Assembly: GCF_000445995.2 (NCBI RefSeq)
Contig: NC_022080.4
Coordinates: 2,744,001-2,808,000, forward strand
From: Geobacillus genomosp. 3
GTDB taxonomy: Bacteria; Bacillota; Bacilli; Bacillales; Anoxybacillaceae
DNA: 64,000 nt
Direction of reading: 5' to 3'
The notes beneath the pieces are model-generated. The model saw only the letters and a program-made list of their open reading frames with translations, made no database searches and had not been told where the DNA came from. Positions 56,528-64,000 of the stretch are shown here, one piece after another (position 1 is the stretch's first letter; every line of letters begins with the position of its first letter). The position numbers were made by a program, and so were the translations under genes.

Positions 56528-57376
56528 ATGGAAGCGCTCTTGAACCAAATTTTGAGCCACCTCGATCAATTGCACACAAACGTCGGTGCCTTGACATCCG
56601 ACGTCAATGACATCAAAGCGAACATGGCCACGAAAGACGAACTCGCTGCACTCCGCTCCAAAGTAAACGACATCGAAACGAAGATGGCCACGAAAGACGA
56701 ACTCGCTGCACTCCAGTCCAAAGTAAACGACATCGAAACGAACATGGCCACCAAAGACGAACTCGCCGAACTCCGATCCAAAGTGGACGACATCGAGGCG
56801 AACATGGCCACCAAAGACGAGCTCGCCGAGCTCCGATCCAAAGTAAACGAAATCGAGGCGAACATGGCCACGAAAGATGAACTCGCTGCACTCCGCTCCA
56901 AAGTAAACGACATCGAAACGAACATGGCCACGAAAGATGAGCTCGCTGCACTCCGCTCCACTGTGGACGAGCTCCAGTCCAAAGTAAGCGATATCGAAAT
57001 GAACATGGCCACCAAAGACGAACTCGCCGAGCTCCGATCCAAAGTGGACGACATCGAGGCGAACATGGCCACGAAAGATGAGCTCGCCGAACTTCGCTCC
57101 ACTGTGGACGAGCTCCAGTCCAAAGTAAACGACATCGAAGCGAACATGGCGACCAAAGAGGAACTGGCTGCACTCCAGTCCAACGTAAACGACATCCAAG
57201 CCAACATGGCAACCAAAGACGATCTTGTTCCTATCCGACAAGCGGTCATGGAAATCAATCACATTGTCAAAAGGATCGAAGTCAACCAAGAGCGCCATGA
57301 GCACATTTTGGCCATCCTCTCCAAACGCTCAATCGAACATGAGGCATCCATCGCCAGCCTGCGGCACGCGCAATAA
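56528..57376 (+). CDS. Repetitive coiled-coil protein with MATKDEL repeats
   Basis: 282 aa from ATG 56528 behind AAAGGAG. After MEALLNQILSHLDQLHTNVG come ten units beginning MATKDEL (variants MATKEEL, MATKDDL). Most units are 20 residues (core MATKDELAALRSKVNDIETN); two carry an extra seven (TVDELQS), exactly one heptad. The DNA repeat is 60 bp with 81-bp variants. The C-terminus (VKRIEVNQERHEHILAILSK) is unique. The pattern predicts a long alpha-helical fibre. No signal peptide or membrane helix. Family not recognised; phage-fibre-like or cytoskeletal roles are guesses. Confidence 0.88.
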   Translation: MEALLNQILSHLDQLHTNVGALTSDVNDIKANMATKDELAALRSKVNDIETKMATKDELAALQSKVNDIETNMATKDELAELRSKVDDIEANMATKDELAELRSKVNEIEANMATKDELAALRSKVNDIETNMATKDELAALRSTVDELQSKVSDIEMNMATKDELAELRSKVDDIEANMATKDELAELRSTVDELQSKVNDIEANMATKEELAALQSNVNDIQANMATKDDLVPIRQAVMEINHIVKRIEVNQERHEHILAILSKRSIEHEASIASLRHAQ

Positions 57377-57518
57377 TGGGACAAGGGGCGAGCTGTGCAG
57401 CCCCGCAAGAAAAACCATTCCTTTCAGACAAAGACCGCGGGGACGATCCCTCACTCAGCAGCGTTTGGGCCTTGCGCAACGTTGGAGCCTTGGCTGCGAT
57501 GTCCATGAAAGCACGAAA

Positions 57519-57555
57519 CCCCATCCGGGAGGGGACAAGCGTCTTCCCGGATGGG
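57519..57555. terminator. Perfect 12-bp inverted repeat downstream of the coiled-coil gene
   Basis: CCCCATCCGGGA (57519-57530) and TCCCGGATGGGG (57544-57555) with a 13-base loop. No T-run on either side, so termination is uncertain. It lies 143 bases past the stop codon. Confidence 0.5.
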
Positions 57556-57671
57556 GCTCATGGAAACTGGCGATCGGTCTGTTGAAATAAGCCAAATTCA
57601 TCCTCGCTTAGTTTAAAAGGAACGCATATTTTTTACCATACCCTTGACGAAAAAGCGGTTCATCCATTTTC

Positions 57672-57798
57672 GACTGTCGGAGGCAAGCCACAAACTTGTC
57701 TCCGTCACGCCTTGACGTGACGAAAGACCGAACAACCGCCTGCTTCACGGATCTATATATGGGTCTGAAAGCGGCGTTGTTCGGTCGCCCGACAGTCA
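57672..57798. repeat. Nested inverted-repeat element, possible structured RNA or MITE
   Basis: A perfect outer pair GACTGTCGG (57672-57680) and CCGACAGTC (57790-57798) encloses a CGTCACG/CGTGACG hairpin (57703-57722) and a 14-bp stem with one bulge (57726-57740 with 57773-57786, core GACCGAACAAC/GTTGTTCGGTC). Together they could fold into a multibranch structure of 127 bases. No coding frame is supported. Confidence 0.6.
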
Positions 57799-57941
57799 AT
57801 CAAATGCTTGGTAAAAGCTGCAAATGTTAAAGCTTCAAATTGCATCTATATGGCGCCACGGGTACATTCCTTTAGTGAAACAAGATTCCGACATAATGTG
57901 CGGATAGACGGCAAGTCAGCGGCCGTTCCCCCCGCTTTCGC

Positions 57942-59984
57942 TCAGCGTCCGAGCGTTGTTGGTGTTTTCGAATGGCCGGTTTTCGCTTCTTTCCGGGGCA
58001 GCAGCGCCAATTCATATTGAGCGAACCCGCTCGGCAACGTCGTCACATAGCGGATGCTGCCGTCTTGCGGCAAGTATTTTTGCGCTTCCGGCGACGATTC
58101 AAAGGAAACCGTCACCGGCGTTTTTCCTTTCACCGGCGCAAACCGCCAGTTGCCGTCCGCCGATGGGTTAATCGTTCCGTTTTCCCGAATGTAATCGATG
58201 ATCACTTGCCGGTTCTCATCCGGGGCAGCCAAAATCGTGTTTTTCCCGTCCGGATTGATGAGCCGGTTCGTCGTCGCCCGATAGTTGTTCGTTGCGACAA
58301 CAAACTCCATGTTCGGCGTCACTGGCTTGCCTTCGAATCTCAAGTTTTTAATCCGATTCGCTTTCGGGTTGATCACATTTTGGTTTTTGTCGTATTTCGC
58401 CGGCTCGGTGACATCGATCTCGTACGTCACCCCATCAATAATGTCGAAGTTGTATGTCGGGAAATCGTTGTTGACGAGCGGCTGAACGCCTGTCTTGTCC
58501 GGATCGATCTGGTTGAATTGCCCCGCCGACCACTCAAGCCATTCTTTCAACTCGGCTCCCGTAATTTTCAACGCATACACCGTGTTCGGATACAAGTACA
58601 AATCGGCGACGTTTTTAATGGCGATTTCCCCGGCCGGGATGTCGGTATAATAGCTCGCCCCTCCGCGTCCGCCGGCTTTGAACGGAGCGCCGGCCGACAG
58701 CACCGGAAGCCCTTCATATTTCGTCCCTTTCAACATTCTTTCGACATACCATTTTTGCGCATTTGTGACGATTTGCACCGACGGATCGTCTTTTACAAGC
58801 GCAAAATAGCTGTTGATCGGGCTCGTCGTTTTCCCAACCGGGCTGCGGACGTACTGAATCGTCGCTTCATGTTCCGCTTGGATCGCCTGTTCAACAGCCG
58901 GGTCGCTGTCAACGAGCGGCGTTTTCGTCGCCTTGTCATACACTGGACGGAGCTGGGCTTTCGCTTGCGTCACCTTCCATGTTCCGTCCACTTGCTCGAC
59001 CGTCAAGTCGATCACCCCGAGCGTGTCGCCCCACGACCCCGGCATCGTCACTGGAACACCGTTCATCGTGCCCGTTTCATTGTTGATTCCGTTCCCGTCC
59101 GGAAAATCCGGCGCCGTTCCCGGAAGCGCCGGGAATTTTTTATGCTGGTGACCCGTCAACACGGCGTCGACTCCTGGAATTTGCGTCAAATAATATGATG
59201 CATTTTCCATATTCAGGCTGTTTCCGCCGGTCTCAACGCCCGAGTGCGACAGCACGACGATCAAATCGGCCCCTTCCGCTTTCATTCTCGGAATATACTT
59301 TTGCGCCGATTGCACGATGTCTTTCGCCACCACTTTCCCTTGCAAATTCGCTTTGTCCCAATCCATAATTTGCGGCGGCACAAAGCCGATGACGCCGATC
59401 TTCAGCGTATGTTTCTCCCCGTCCTCGTCAACGACTTCTTTCTCTAAAATTTGATAAGGCGTAAAATAGTTGACATCGTTATCCGGATTTTGGTCGTGGT
59501 CATCATGATATACGTTCGCATTCACGATCGGCAGCTTGGCGTCGTCATACACTTCATTGAGGAAATCCAAGCCATAGTTGAATTCATGGTTTCCGACCGT
59601 CGCCGCATCATACTTCAACAAATGCAACAGCTTCACCGCCGGATGCACTTCGCCGTCTTGCAGCGGCTTCACTTTGGCTACATAATCACCAAGCGGCGTT
59701 CCTTGAATCAAATCTCCATTGTCAAACAGAAGCGTATTCGGCTGTTCAGCGCGCGCCTGCTCGATCAAACGCGCTGTTTTCGACAATCCAAACTCATTCG
59801 TCGGACTGTCTTTGAAATAGTCATAGTTCACAAGATTCATATGTACGTCCGTCGTCTCCAAAATGCGCAGCTTGACGACATCTTGGTCCTCAGCACCCGC
59901 CGACGTCGACAGCAGCGACGAAGAGACGAGCCCAAGCGCCAACACTACACTCGCTGCCGCCTTGTTCCTCCGTTTTCCCAACAC
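57942..59984 (-). CDS. Secreted 2',3'-cyclic-nucleotide phosphodiesterase/5'-nucleotidase
   Basis: 680 aa. A signal peptide (residues 1-31, ending STSAGAED) is followed by a metallophosphatase domain: ETTDVHMN, LLFDNGDLIQGTPLG, TVGNHEFNYG, VLSHSG and LTGHQHKKFP supply the metal ligands. The C-terminal 5'-nucleotidase domain starts near residue 365 and includes LSAGAPFKAGGRGGASYYTD. Resembles CpdB/YfkN N-terminal enzymes that salvage extracellular nucleotides. There is no sortase motif; the C-terminus is RKEAKTGHSKTP. GTG 59984 has GGAGGGG upstream. Confidence 0.92.
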   Translation of the reverse strand: MLGKRRNKAAASVVLALGLVSSSLLSTSAGAEDQDVVKLRILETTDVHMNLVNYDYFKDSPTNEFGLSKTARLIEQARAEQPNTLLFDNGDLIQGTPLGDYVAKVKPLQDGEVHPAVKLLHLLKYDAATVGNHEFNYGLDFLNEVYDDAKLPIVNANVYHDDHDQNPDNDVNYFTPYQILEKEVVDEDGEKHTLKIGVIGFVPPQIMDWDKANLQGKVVAKDIVQSAQKYIPRMKAEGADLIVVLSHSGVETGGNSLNMENASYYLTQIPGVDAVLTGHQHKKFPALPGTAPDFPDGNGINNETGTMNGVPVTMPGSWGDTLGVIDLTVEQVDGTWKVTQAKAQLRPVYDKATKTPLVDSDPAVEQAIQAEHEATIQYVRSPVGKTTSPINSYFALVKDDPSVQIVTNAQKWYVERMLKGTKYEGLPVLSAGAPFKAGGRGGASYYTDIPAGEIAIKNVADLYLYPNTVYALKITGAELKEWLEWSAGQFNQIDPDKTGVQPLVNNDFPTYNFDIIDGVTYEIDVTEPAKYDKNQNVINPKANRIKNLRFEGKPVTPNMEFVVATNNYRATTNRLINPDGKNTILAAPDENRQVIIDYIRENGTINPSADGNWRFAPVKGKTPVTVSFESSPEAQKYLPQDGSIRYVTTLPSGFAQYELALLPRKEAKTGHSKTPTTLGR

Positions 59985-60068
59985 CCATCCCCTCCGAGTA
60001 TGAAATGATTAGTATCGTCATTATCATATCATAATAGTTAAAAAGTTTTGAGAGGAAAAAGCAGCATA

Positions 60069-60334
60069 ATTGACACTCCACACTTTTTTCGACAAGCGAA
60101 AGACCAGCTGAAGCTCGATGGGTACCGTGTTCGTCAGATTCGAGCGGTGAAACGGTATTGGATTTTGATGCAGCTTGCTTATGTGTACAGTATAGTCGAG
60201 TCCAACCAGGATTTCTCTACGGGCTTGATCTTCCCCAAACGAAGAAAAGGCATCGTCTCGTCGAGTTTATTTACCATGCAGCGAAGCAAGATATTCCCAT
60301 TGATGTTGTCAAAAAACAGCTCCATGTGGCATAA
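60069..60334 (+). pseudogene. DDE transposase, C-terminal fragment with frameshift
   Basis: One frame reads TPHFFRQAKDQLKLDGYRVR and KRYWILMQLAYVYSIVESNQ, then near 60220 the sense moves to another frame, KKRHRLVEFIYHAAKQDIPI followed by DVVKKQLHVA and a stop at 60332. This is the C-terminal tail of an IS4/IS701-like DDE transposase. At least 300 codons upstream are missing. Confidence 0.72.
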
Positions 60335-60410
60335 GGGATACCCTGTTTATCTCTTTTTACATGGTAATTATTGTTATGAAAATTGTTCATCTACAGTTTA
60401 TTTAGTCTCC

Positions 60411-60620
60411 TACTACGCTGACACGCGCGACGGACTGCCGATCATCGGCGTATATGACGAACACCCGAATTGCTATTTCGTCTATGTCTATGGAGGCAAC
60501 GGAGCCGTCTGCAGCATGGCGCTCGCCAAATGCCTGCGCGACTGGATCGGGGCCGGCCAAAGCGACAACGCCCAGCTCTACTTGCCGGACCGTCCGCTTG
60601 TCTCGGCGTTGTCTTCGTAA
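60411..60620 (+). pseudogene. FAD-dependent (DAO-type) oxidoreductase, C-terminal remnant
   Basis: About 69 codons: YYADTRDGLPIIGVYDEH, then YVYGGNGAVCSMALAKCLRD and QLYLPDRPLVSALSS. The DGLPIIG plus GGNG-type pair is the C-terminal FAD-binding signature of DAO-family oxidases. The 5' part was lost where the transposase fragment adjoins. No start codon or ribosome-binding site of its own. Confidence 0.7.
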
Positions 60621-60662
60621 TTCCTGTTCGGAATCCAACGAATTGTTTGGGCGCGTCATCGG

Positions 60663-60718
60663 CAAGCCGCTCCTCTTCCCAGCACACGGAGAGAGGGGCG
60701 GCTTTTGCTTCGCATGCG
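60663..60718. terminator. Long hairpin between oxidoreductase remnant and DUF3221 gene
   Basis: AAGCCGCTCCTCTTCC pairs imperfectly with GGAGAGAGGGGCGGCTT, then TTG on the plus strand. Probably the old terminator of the oxidoreductase gene; may also act on the convergent gene. Confidence 0.6.
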
Positions 60719-60729
60719 GCAAAACGCTT

Positions 60730-61236
60730 TTATTCATCTTTGATCCGAACGTCGAATTCCGTTCGTTCATGGGCGTCTTTGATTTGAATCGTCCAAGTGT
60801 CCGCTTGTTTGTCATAATGAACAGCCCGAATCACAGGAATCATCTGCTCGAGCCGACTCTCTTCTTGTTTCAACGCTTGGCGAATCGCCTCCTCCTCCGA
60901 TAAGCTGGCGCCATCACGCGGAGAGCTTGGCACAACCAATACTTTGCCCGCCTTCCCTTGGCCTGGATACGATTCAGCAATCCCCCCATCCATCCACACT
61001 TGAACTTTTTGACCAATGTTCACCCGCGCTGGTGCGTTGGAAACCAAGATGGCGTTATAGAACTCTTTAAGCCCTCCTGTAGAACGAAAATCTTGCGGGT
61101 CCGAACTGACAACCAAAATGCTTCCCCCTTCTTTTCTCACGACATACCCTTCAATCGCATAGCGACCAACCGGCTCGCTGCAGCCGACCAACCAAACACT
61201 CCACACCGCGGCAATGAAAACAAGCCATGTTTTCAT
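60730..61236 (-). CDS. Putative lipoprotein, DUF3221-like (YobA-type)
   Basis: 168 aa. A lipobox WLVGCSE puts the lipid Cys near residue 19. The first domain (YAIEGYVVRKEGGSILVVSS, then VNIGQKVQVWMDGGIAESYP) resembles DUF3221 beta-barrel proteins. The C-terminal half (EEAIRQALKQEESRLEQMIP, then YDKQADTWTIQIKDA) looks like a separate small domain. ATG 61236 follows AAAGGGTGG. Function unknown. Confidence 0.78.
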   Translation of the reverse strand: MKTWLVFIAAVWSVWLVGCSEPVGRYAIEGYVVRKEGGSILVVSSDPQDFRSTGGLKEFYNAILVSNAPARVNIGQKVQVWMDGGIAESYPGQGKAGKVLVVPSSPRDGASLSEEEAIRQALKQEESRLEQMIPVIRAVHYDKQADTWTIQIKDAHERTEFDVRIKDE

Positions 61237-61454
61237 CCCAGTACCACCCTTTTTGTTATAGTTAGTCGGATGAGCGAACACATCGTTTCATCCTTCTTAA
61301 ATTAAAACGCCTCACTGACCGTCTTGGCTTGCATGTGAAGGAGCAAGTAGTCAGGGCCGCCAGCTTTTGAATCCATGCGGAGACGGTGGGAGTAAAACTA
61401 TATCATGTGAAACCTTGATATTTCAAAGTTTCAAAGCCTCTATTTCTTGCATTG

Positions 61455-61474
61455 TGCAAAATTTGTGCAAAATT
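61455..61474. repeat. Left direct repeat of a possible small island
   Basis: TGCAAAATTTGTGCAAAATT; itself two overlapping TGCAAAATT units. One base differs from the copy at 62191. Confidence 0.65.
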
Positions 61475-61498
61475 ATTTTCAGTGTGTCTATCCATGCA

Positions 61499-61526
61499 AA
61501 AAAGGCGGAGTGATCCGCCTTTTCTT
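61499..61526 (-). terminator. Terminator of the gene at 61568-61948
   Basis: AAAGGCGGA/TCCGCCTTT arms with T-run on the minus strand. Confidence 0.8.
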
Positions 61527-61567
61527 TAACCAAAATAAGCGATAATTAAACCCTCGACAAACAACGC

Positions 61568-61948
61568 CTACACTTCTTCCAACTGAACCTGCTTACAAAT
61601 AATTTTTAGCAGCGGCTCTTTATAATCAAAGGTATAGATATGAAAATGGCCAAATCCACTTGAATTTACTTCTACATTTTCGAAGCGAATAATGGTAAAC
61701 AAGCTATCAAAATGGAGATCATCCCTTGACATTTCTAGTATTGCCTGTTTCGTTTTGTACTTCACAGCCAGGCAATCCTTAAAATGCAATACTAATGTTC
61801 TGTTTTTCTCTCTATTCTCCTGTGTATCCCAATAATAGTCGATGGTTATGCATAAATCTAACGGATTATTCCATTTCATATCCGTTATAATGCTATCCGT
61901 GAAGTCAAAATGATCTTTGATTTCTCTATAATTGTTGGCGATAATCAT
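61568..61948 (-). CDS. AT-rich hypothetical protein
   Basis: 126 aa starting MIIANNYREIKDHFDFTDSI and ending LLKIICKQVQLEEV. The sequence is beta-rich and acidic, with base composition far more AT than neighbouring core genes, which suggests transfer. AGGTGA lies before ATG 61948. The next gene upstream overlaps the leader by a few bases. An immunity-protein role is conceivable from size and composition, but I recognise no family. Confidence 0.65.
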   Translation of the reverse strand: MIIANNYREIKDHFDFTDSIITDMKWNNPLDLCITIDYYWDTQENREKNRTLVLHFKDCLAVKYKTKQAILEMSRDDLHFDSLFTIIRFENVEVNSSGFGHFHIYTFDYKEPLLKIICKQVQLEEV

Positions 61949-61953
61949 TTTAT

Positions 61954-62178
61954 TCACCTACTCTTCAAAATAAAATTTTGAATTTCGTTAGATATGGCAT
62001 CGAACCGCTCGATATATTCATCGTATTTGCTGGGATCGCTTTCGTTTTTCATTTCTCCGAACAATTTAATCAAATCACTTAATTTCATTTTCATCGAGAG
62101 CCGATCCTCAAGGTAATAAACGAGATGGAACAAAAAGAATCTCGGCAGGTCGACCTCGCGATGGCGGAGCTGTATCAT
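61954..62178 (-). CDS. AT-rich hypothetical protein, possibly truncated
   Basis: Up to 74 aa (MIQLRHREVDLPRFFLFHLV, ending ISNEIQNFILKSR). No Shine-Dalgarno precedes ATG 62178, and the direct repeat at 62191 begins just upstream, so the 5' end may have been cut off. An internal ATG at about 62094 (MKMKLSDLIKLFGEM) is an alternative start. Co-oriented with the gene at 61568. Confidence 0.5.
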   Translation of the reverse strand: MIQLRHREVDLPRFFLFHLVYYLEDRLSMKMKLSDLIKLFGEMKNESDPSKYDEYIERFDAISNEIQNFILKSR

Positions 62179-62190
62179 GCCAAATAGCCA

Positions 62191-62210
62191 TGCAAAATTC
62201 GTGCAAAATT
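62191..62210. repeat. Right direct repeat of a possible small island
   Basis: TGCAAAATTCGTGCAAAATT, 19 of 20 bases shared with 61455-61474; lies 113 bases from the last tRNA gene. Confidence 0.65.
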
Positions 62211-62322
62211 TTTTCGGATTCTATCGTTTTTTTGGGGATTCCCAAAAAATGAAAAACGACCGCGAACGCGGTCGTATCAAGGGTTTCACGATTGTTCATC
62301 GTGAGCTATCGAATACTAATGA

Positions 62323-62407
<85 letters not shown>

Positions 62408-62466
62408 GCGACATGTATTATTCTATCACATTACTTCATGTCTGTCAACACTTTTTATATTCATTA

Positions 62467-62542
<76 letters not shown>

Positions 62543-62551
62543 TTGATCGAG

Positions 62552-62623
62552 AGCGGAAGACGGGACTCGAACCCGCGACCCCCACCTTGGCAAGGTGGTG
62601 TTCTACCACTGAACTACTTCCGC
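62552..62623 (-). tRNA. tRNA-Gly (anticodon GCC)
   Basis: Acceptor arms GCGGAAG/CTTCCGC, anticodon loop TTGCCAA, T discriminator; CCA not encoded. Confidence 0.95.
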
Positions 62624-62628
62624 ATTAT

Positions 62629-62703
62629 TGGCTGGGGTAGCTGGATTCGAACCAACGCATCACGGAGTCAAAGTCCGTTGCCTTACCGCTTGGCTATACC
62701 CCA
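62629..62703 (-). tRNA. tRNA-Gln (anticodon TTG)
   Basis: Acceptor arms TGGGGTA/TACCCCA, loop CTTTGAC, encoded CCA. Confidence 0.95.
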
Positions 62704-62718
62704 ACGCCAAAAAATGAA

Positions 62719-62793
62719 GGGCGACTAGTGGGAATCGAACCCACGCATGCCAGAGCCACAATCTGGTGCGTTAACCACTTCGCCATAGCCGCC
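62719..62793 (-). tRNA. tRNA-His (anticodon GTG)
   Basis: Acceptor arms GGCGGCT/AGTCGCC, loop TTGTGGC, C73 as expected for pairing with G-1. Confidence 0.95.
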
Positions 62794-62809
62794 ATAATCG
62801 CAATCAAAA

Positions 62810-62883
62810 TGGCAGGGGCAGTAGGAATCGAACCCACACCGGAGGTTTTGGAGACCTCTGTTCTACCATTAAACTATGCCCCT
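62810..62883 (-). tRNA. tRNA-Trp (anticodon CCA)
   Basis: Acceptor AGGGGCA/TGCCCCT, loop CTCCAAA, encoded CCA; very close to the B. subtilis tRNA-Trp as remembered. Confidence 0.95.
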
Positions 62884-62890
62884 TCAATCA

Positions 62891-62975
62891 TGGTGGAGGG
62901 GGACGGATTCGAACCGCCGAACCCAAAGGGAGCGGATTTACAGTCCGCCGCGTTTAGCCACTTCGCTACCCCTCC
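62891..62975 (-). tRNA. tRNA-Tyr (anticodon GTA)
   Basis: Acceptor GGAGGGG/CCCCTCC, loop CTGTAAA, long variable arm, encoded CCA. Confidence 0.95.
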
Positions 62976-62981
62976 AAGGAA

Positions 62982-63057
62982 TGGTGCCGACTGCAGGACT
63001 TGAACCCGCAACCTACTGATTACGATTCAGTTGCTCTACCAATTGAGCTAAGTCGGC
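62982..63057 (-). tRNA. tRNA-Thr (anticodon CGT as read)
   Basis: Acceptor GCCGACT/AGTCGGC, loop ATCGTAA, encoded CCA. The first 24 bases are duplicated twice upstream. Confidence 0.9.
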
Positions 63058-63322
63058 GCAATCAGAATGACAATGTGACTCGTTGCGTGCTTTTTGTGCC
63101 TCTTCCTCTACAAGCCGATTCAAGGAAGCTGGATGCGTCGAGGCAACTCGCAGCTAATTCGATGATGCCGATGCTCGTCTCTACCAATTGAGCTAAGTCG
63201 GCGCAATCAGAATGACAATGTGACTCATTGCGTGCTTTTTGTGCCTCTTCCTCTACAAGCTGATTCGAAGAAGCTCGATCAATGATGCCGATGCTCGTCT
63301 CTACCAATTGAGCTAAGCCGGC
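63058..63322 (-). repeat. Two tandem copies of spacer element plus tRNA-Thr 5' fragment
   Basis: Copies end at 63202 and 63322. Each holds a leader-like flank (GCAATCAGAATGACAATGTG), the shared element (TGCCTCTTCCTCTACAAGC to GATGCCGATGCTCGT) and a 24-base copy of the tRNA-Thr 5' end: 63179-63202 is identical to 63034-63057, and 63299-63322 has one mismatch. The second element copy has a deletion of about 25 bases. Confidence 0.88.
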
Positions 63323-63340
63323 ACATTTAAAATGAGACAA

Positions 63341-63416
63341 TGGTGGCTCGGGACGGAATCGAACCGCCGACACAAGGATTTTCAGTCCTTTGCTCTACCG
63401 ACTGAGCTACCGAGCC
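63341..63416 (-). tRNA. tRNA-Phe (anticodon GAA)
   Basis: Acceptor GGCTCGG/CCGAGCC, loop CTGAAAA, encoded CCA. Confidence 0.95.
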
Positions 63417-63558
63417 GTATTAGGTTTTATGCTGTTTACCTGTTGTGCCCTGTGCCTCTTCCTCTACAAGCTGATTCGAGAAAGCCGGATGCGTCAAGGC
63501 AACTCGCAGCCAATTCGATGATGTGAATGCTCGTTTCTACCGACTGAGCTGCTGAGCC
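63417..63558 (-). repeat. Spacer element plus tRNA-Phe 5' fragment
   Basis: The same spacer core (TGCCTCTTCCTCTACAAGC onward) is followed at 63535-63558 by a 24-base copy of the tRNA-Phe 5' end with about four mismatches, placed upstream of the intact gene. Confidence 0.82.
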
Positions 63559-63583
63559 GTCTTTTTTCATAATTTTGAAACAG

Positions 63584-63659
63584 TGGCGGTCCCGACGGGA
63601 CTCGAACCCGCGATCTCCTGCGTGACAGGCAGGCATGTTAACCACTACACTACGGGACC
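63584..63659 (-). tRNA. tRNA-Asp (anticodon GTC)
   Basis: Acceptor GGTCCCG/CGGGACC, loop CTGTCAC, encoded CCA. Confidence 0.95.
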
Positions 63660-63662
63660 AAT

Positions 63663-63740
<78 letters not shown>

Positions 63741-63892
63741 ACGATAGAAAATTCAACTGGTTTTCATAATGCTCTGAGTGTGCTATTCATTGCCCCTTCC
63801 TCTGCAAGCTGTTTCAAGGAAGCTGGATGCGTCGGGGCAACTCGAAGTGAATTCGATGAAGCAAAGGCTCGTTGCTCCACCCCGCGACGATA
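63741..63892 (-). repeat. Spacer element plus tRNA-fMet 5' fragment
   Basis: A diverged spacer copy (TTCCTCTGCAAGCTGTTTCA onward) ends at 63873-63892 in 20 bases identical to 63727-63746, that is the first 14 bases of tRNA-fMet and six bases of its upstream flank. Confidence 0.82.
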
Positions 63893-63908
63893 AAATCTTT
63901 GCAAATAA

Positions 63909-63984
63909 TGGTGGAGGATGACGGGATCGAACCGCCGACCCCTTGCTTGTAAGGCAAGTGCTCTCCCAGCTGAGCTAATCCTCC
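63909..63984 (-). tRNA. tRNA-Val (anticodon TAC)
   Basis: Acceptor GGAGGAT/ATCCTCC, loop CTTACAA, encoded CCA. First tRNA of the visible array, which runs off the window. Confidence 0.95.
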
Positions 63985-64000
63985 ACGAAGAAGTGACCCG

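Larger units (their letters stand above)
61237..61567. other. Intergenic region ahead of the AT-rich pair of genes
   Basis: About 330 bases with no gene seen. It contains the left copy of a direct repeat (61455-61474) and, at 61499-61526, an AAAGGCGGA/TCCGCCTTT hairpin with T-runs on both sides that terminates the minus-strand gene at 61568. Confidence 0.5.

Noticed and set aside
56504..57304. 266-codon minus-strand frame opposite the coiled-coil gene
   Set aside because: Repeat-derived shadow; the plus strand has AAAGGAG and a coherent coiled-coil pattern.
57608..57799. 63-codon minus-strand frame over the nested inverted repeats
   Set aside because: No ribosome-binding site, and the sequence is better explained by the inverted-repeat structure; a transposase match could not be supported.
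60001..60040. Possible Fur or Zur site before the nucleotidase gene
   Set aside because: The AT-rich stretch has ATTATCATATCATAAT-like symmetry, but it does not match either consensus closely enough.

Overview
The window comes from a moderately GC-rich thermophilic Bacillaceae chromosome, almost certainly Geobacillus. The gene order follows the Bacillus subtilis ytg/ytf to yte and trnD neighbourhood (ytgP, ytfP, ytwF-leuS, ytzC-ytqA-ytqB, ytpB, ytoA, metK, pckA, ytmB-ytmA-ytlACD, ytkD-ytkC-dps-ytzI-luxS-yidD, menE-B-H-D-F, menA, yteA, glgBCDAP, then a trnD-like tRNA array). GTG and TTG starts behind strong Shine-Dalgarno sites, a leucine T-box, a SAM-I riboswitch and spore genes (cse60) fit a Gram-positive spore former. 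All names are from memory of families; no search was run.

Layout. 1-4.7 kb: partial MurJ-type flippase, ytfP, cse60, then an NprR/NprX peptide quorum-sensing pair beside a thermolysin gene cut down to its last 90 codons. 4.7-16.8 kb: core metabolism and tRNA functions (leuS, mnmL/mnmM, sesquarterpene synthase, gamma carbonic anhydrase, metK, pckA). 16.8-17.9 kb: an accessory scar holding a frameshifted Phd/VapC toxin-antitoxin relic, a one-spacer CRISPR array with a complete-looking leader and promoter, and the tail of an Rpn nuclease. 18-25.4 kb: thiamine-precursor-like ABC transporter, nudix hydrolase, holin, Dps, LuxS, YidD. 25.4-28.7 kb: a zinc-starvation region with two near-consensus Zur boxes; the zinc metallochaperone gene is split by a decayed IS200/IS605 element, and an intact ZnuA-like lipoprotein follows. 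28.8-32.2 kb: HtrA-like protease, a cytochrome c remnant and small unknown genes, one behind a Fur-like box.

32.2-40.8 kb is the menaquinone pathway: menF-menD-menH-menB-menE on the minus strand take chorismate to DHNA, and divergent menA prenylates it. 41.1-42.5 kb has a frameshifted TIGR00266 gene and a 43/44-bp minisatellite. 42.5-50.4 kb is a tight glycogen operon (glgB-C-D-A-P). 50.6-56 kb: a cation efflux pump, a succinate CoA-transferase beside a LytTR regulator, and two LysE exporters. 56-62.2 kb is accessory: a coiled-coil protein of 20-residue repeats, a structured inverted-repeat element, a secreted nucleotidase, transposase and oxidoreductase debris, and two AT-rich unknown genes between direct repeats. 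62.3-64 kb: twelve tRNA genes, three of which carry upstream duplications of their own 5' portions joined to a shared spacer element.

The most notable items are the quorum-sensing pair with a lost target protease, the collapsed CRISPR array with a leader, the IS605 insertion splitting the zinc chaperone, and the tRNA 5'-fragment duplications. No clearly new multi-gene system was found.
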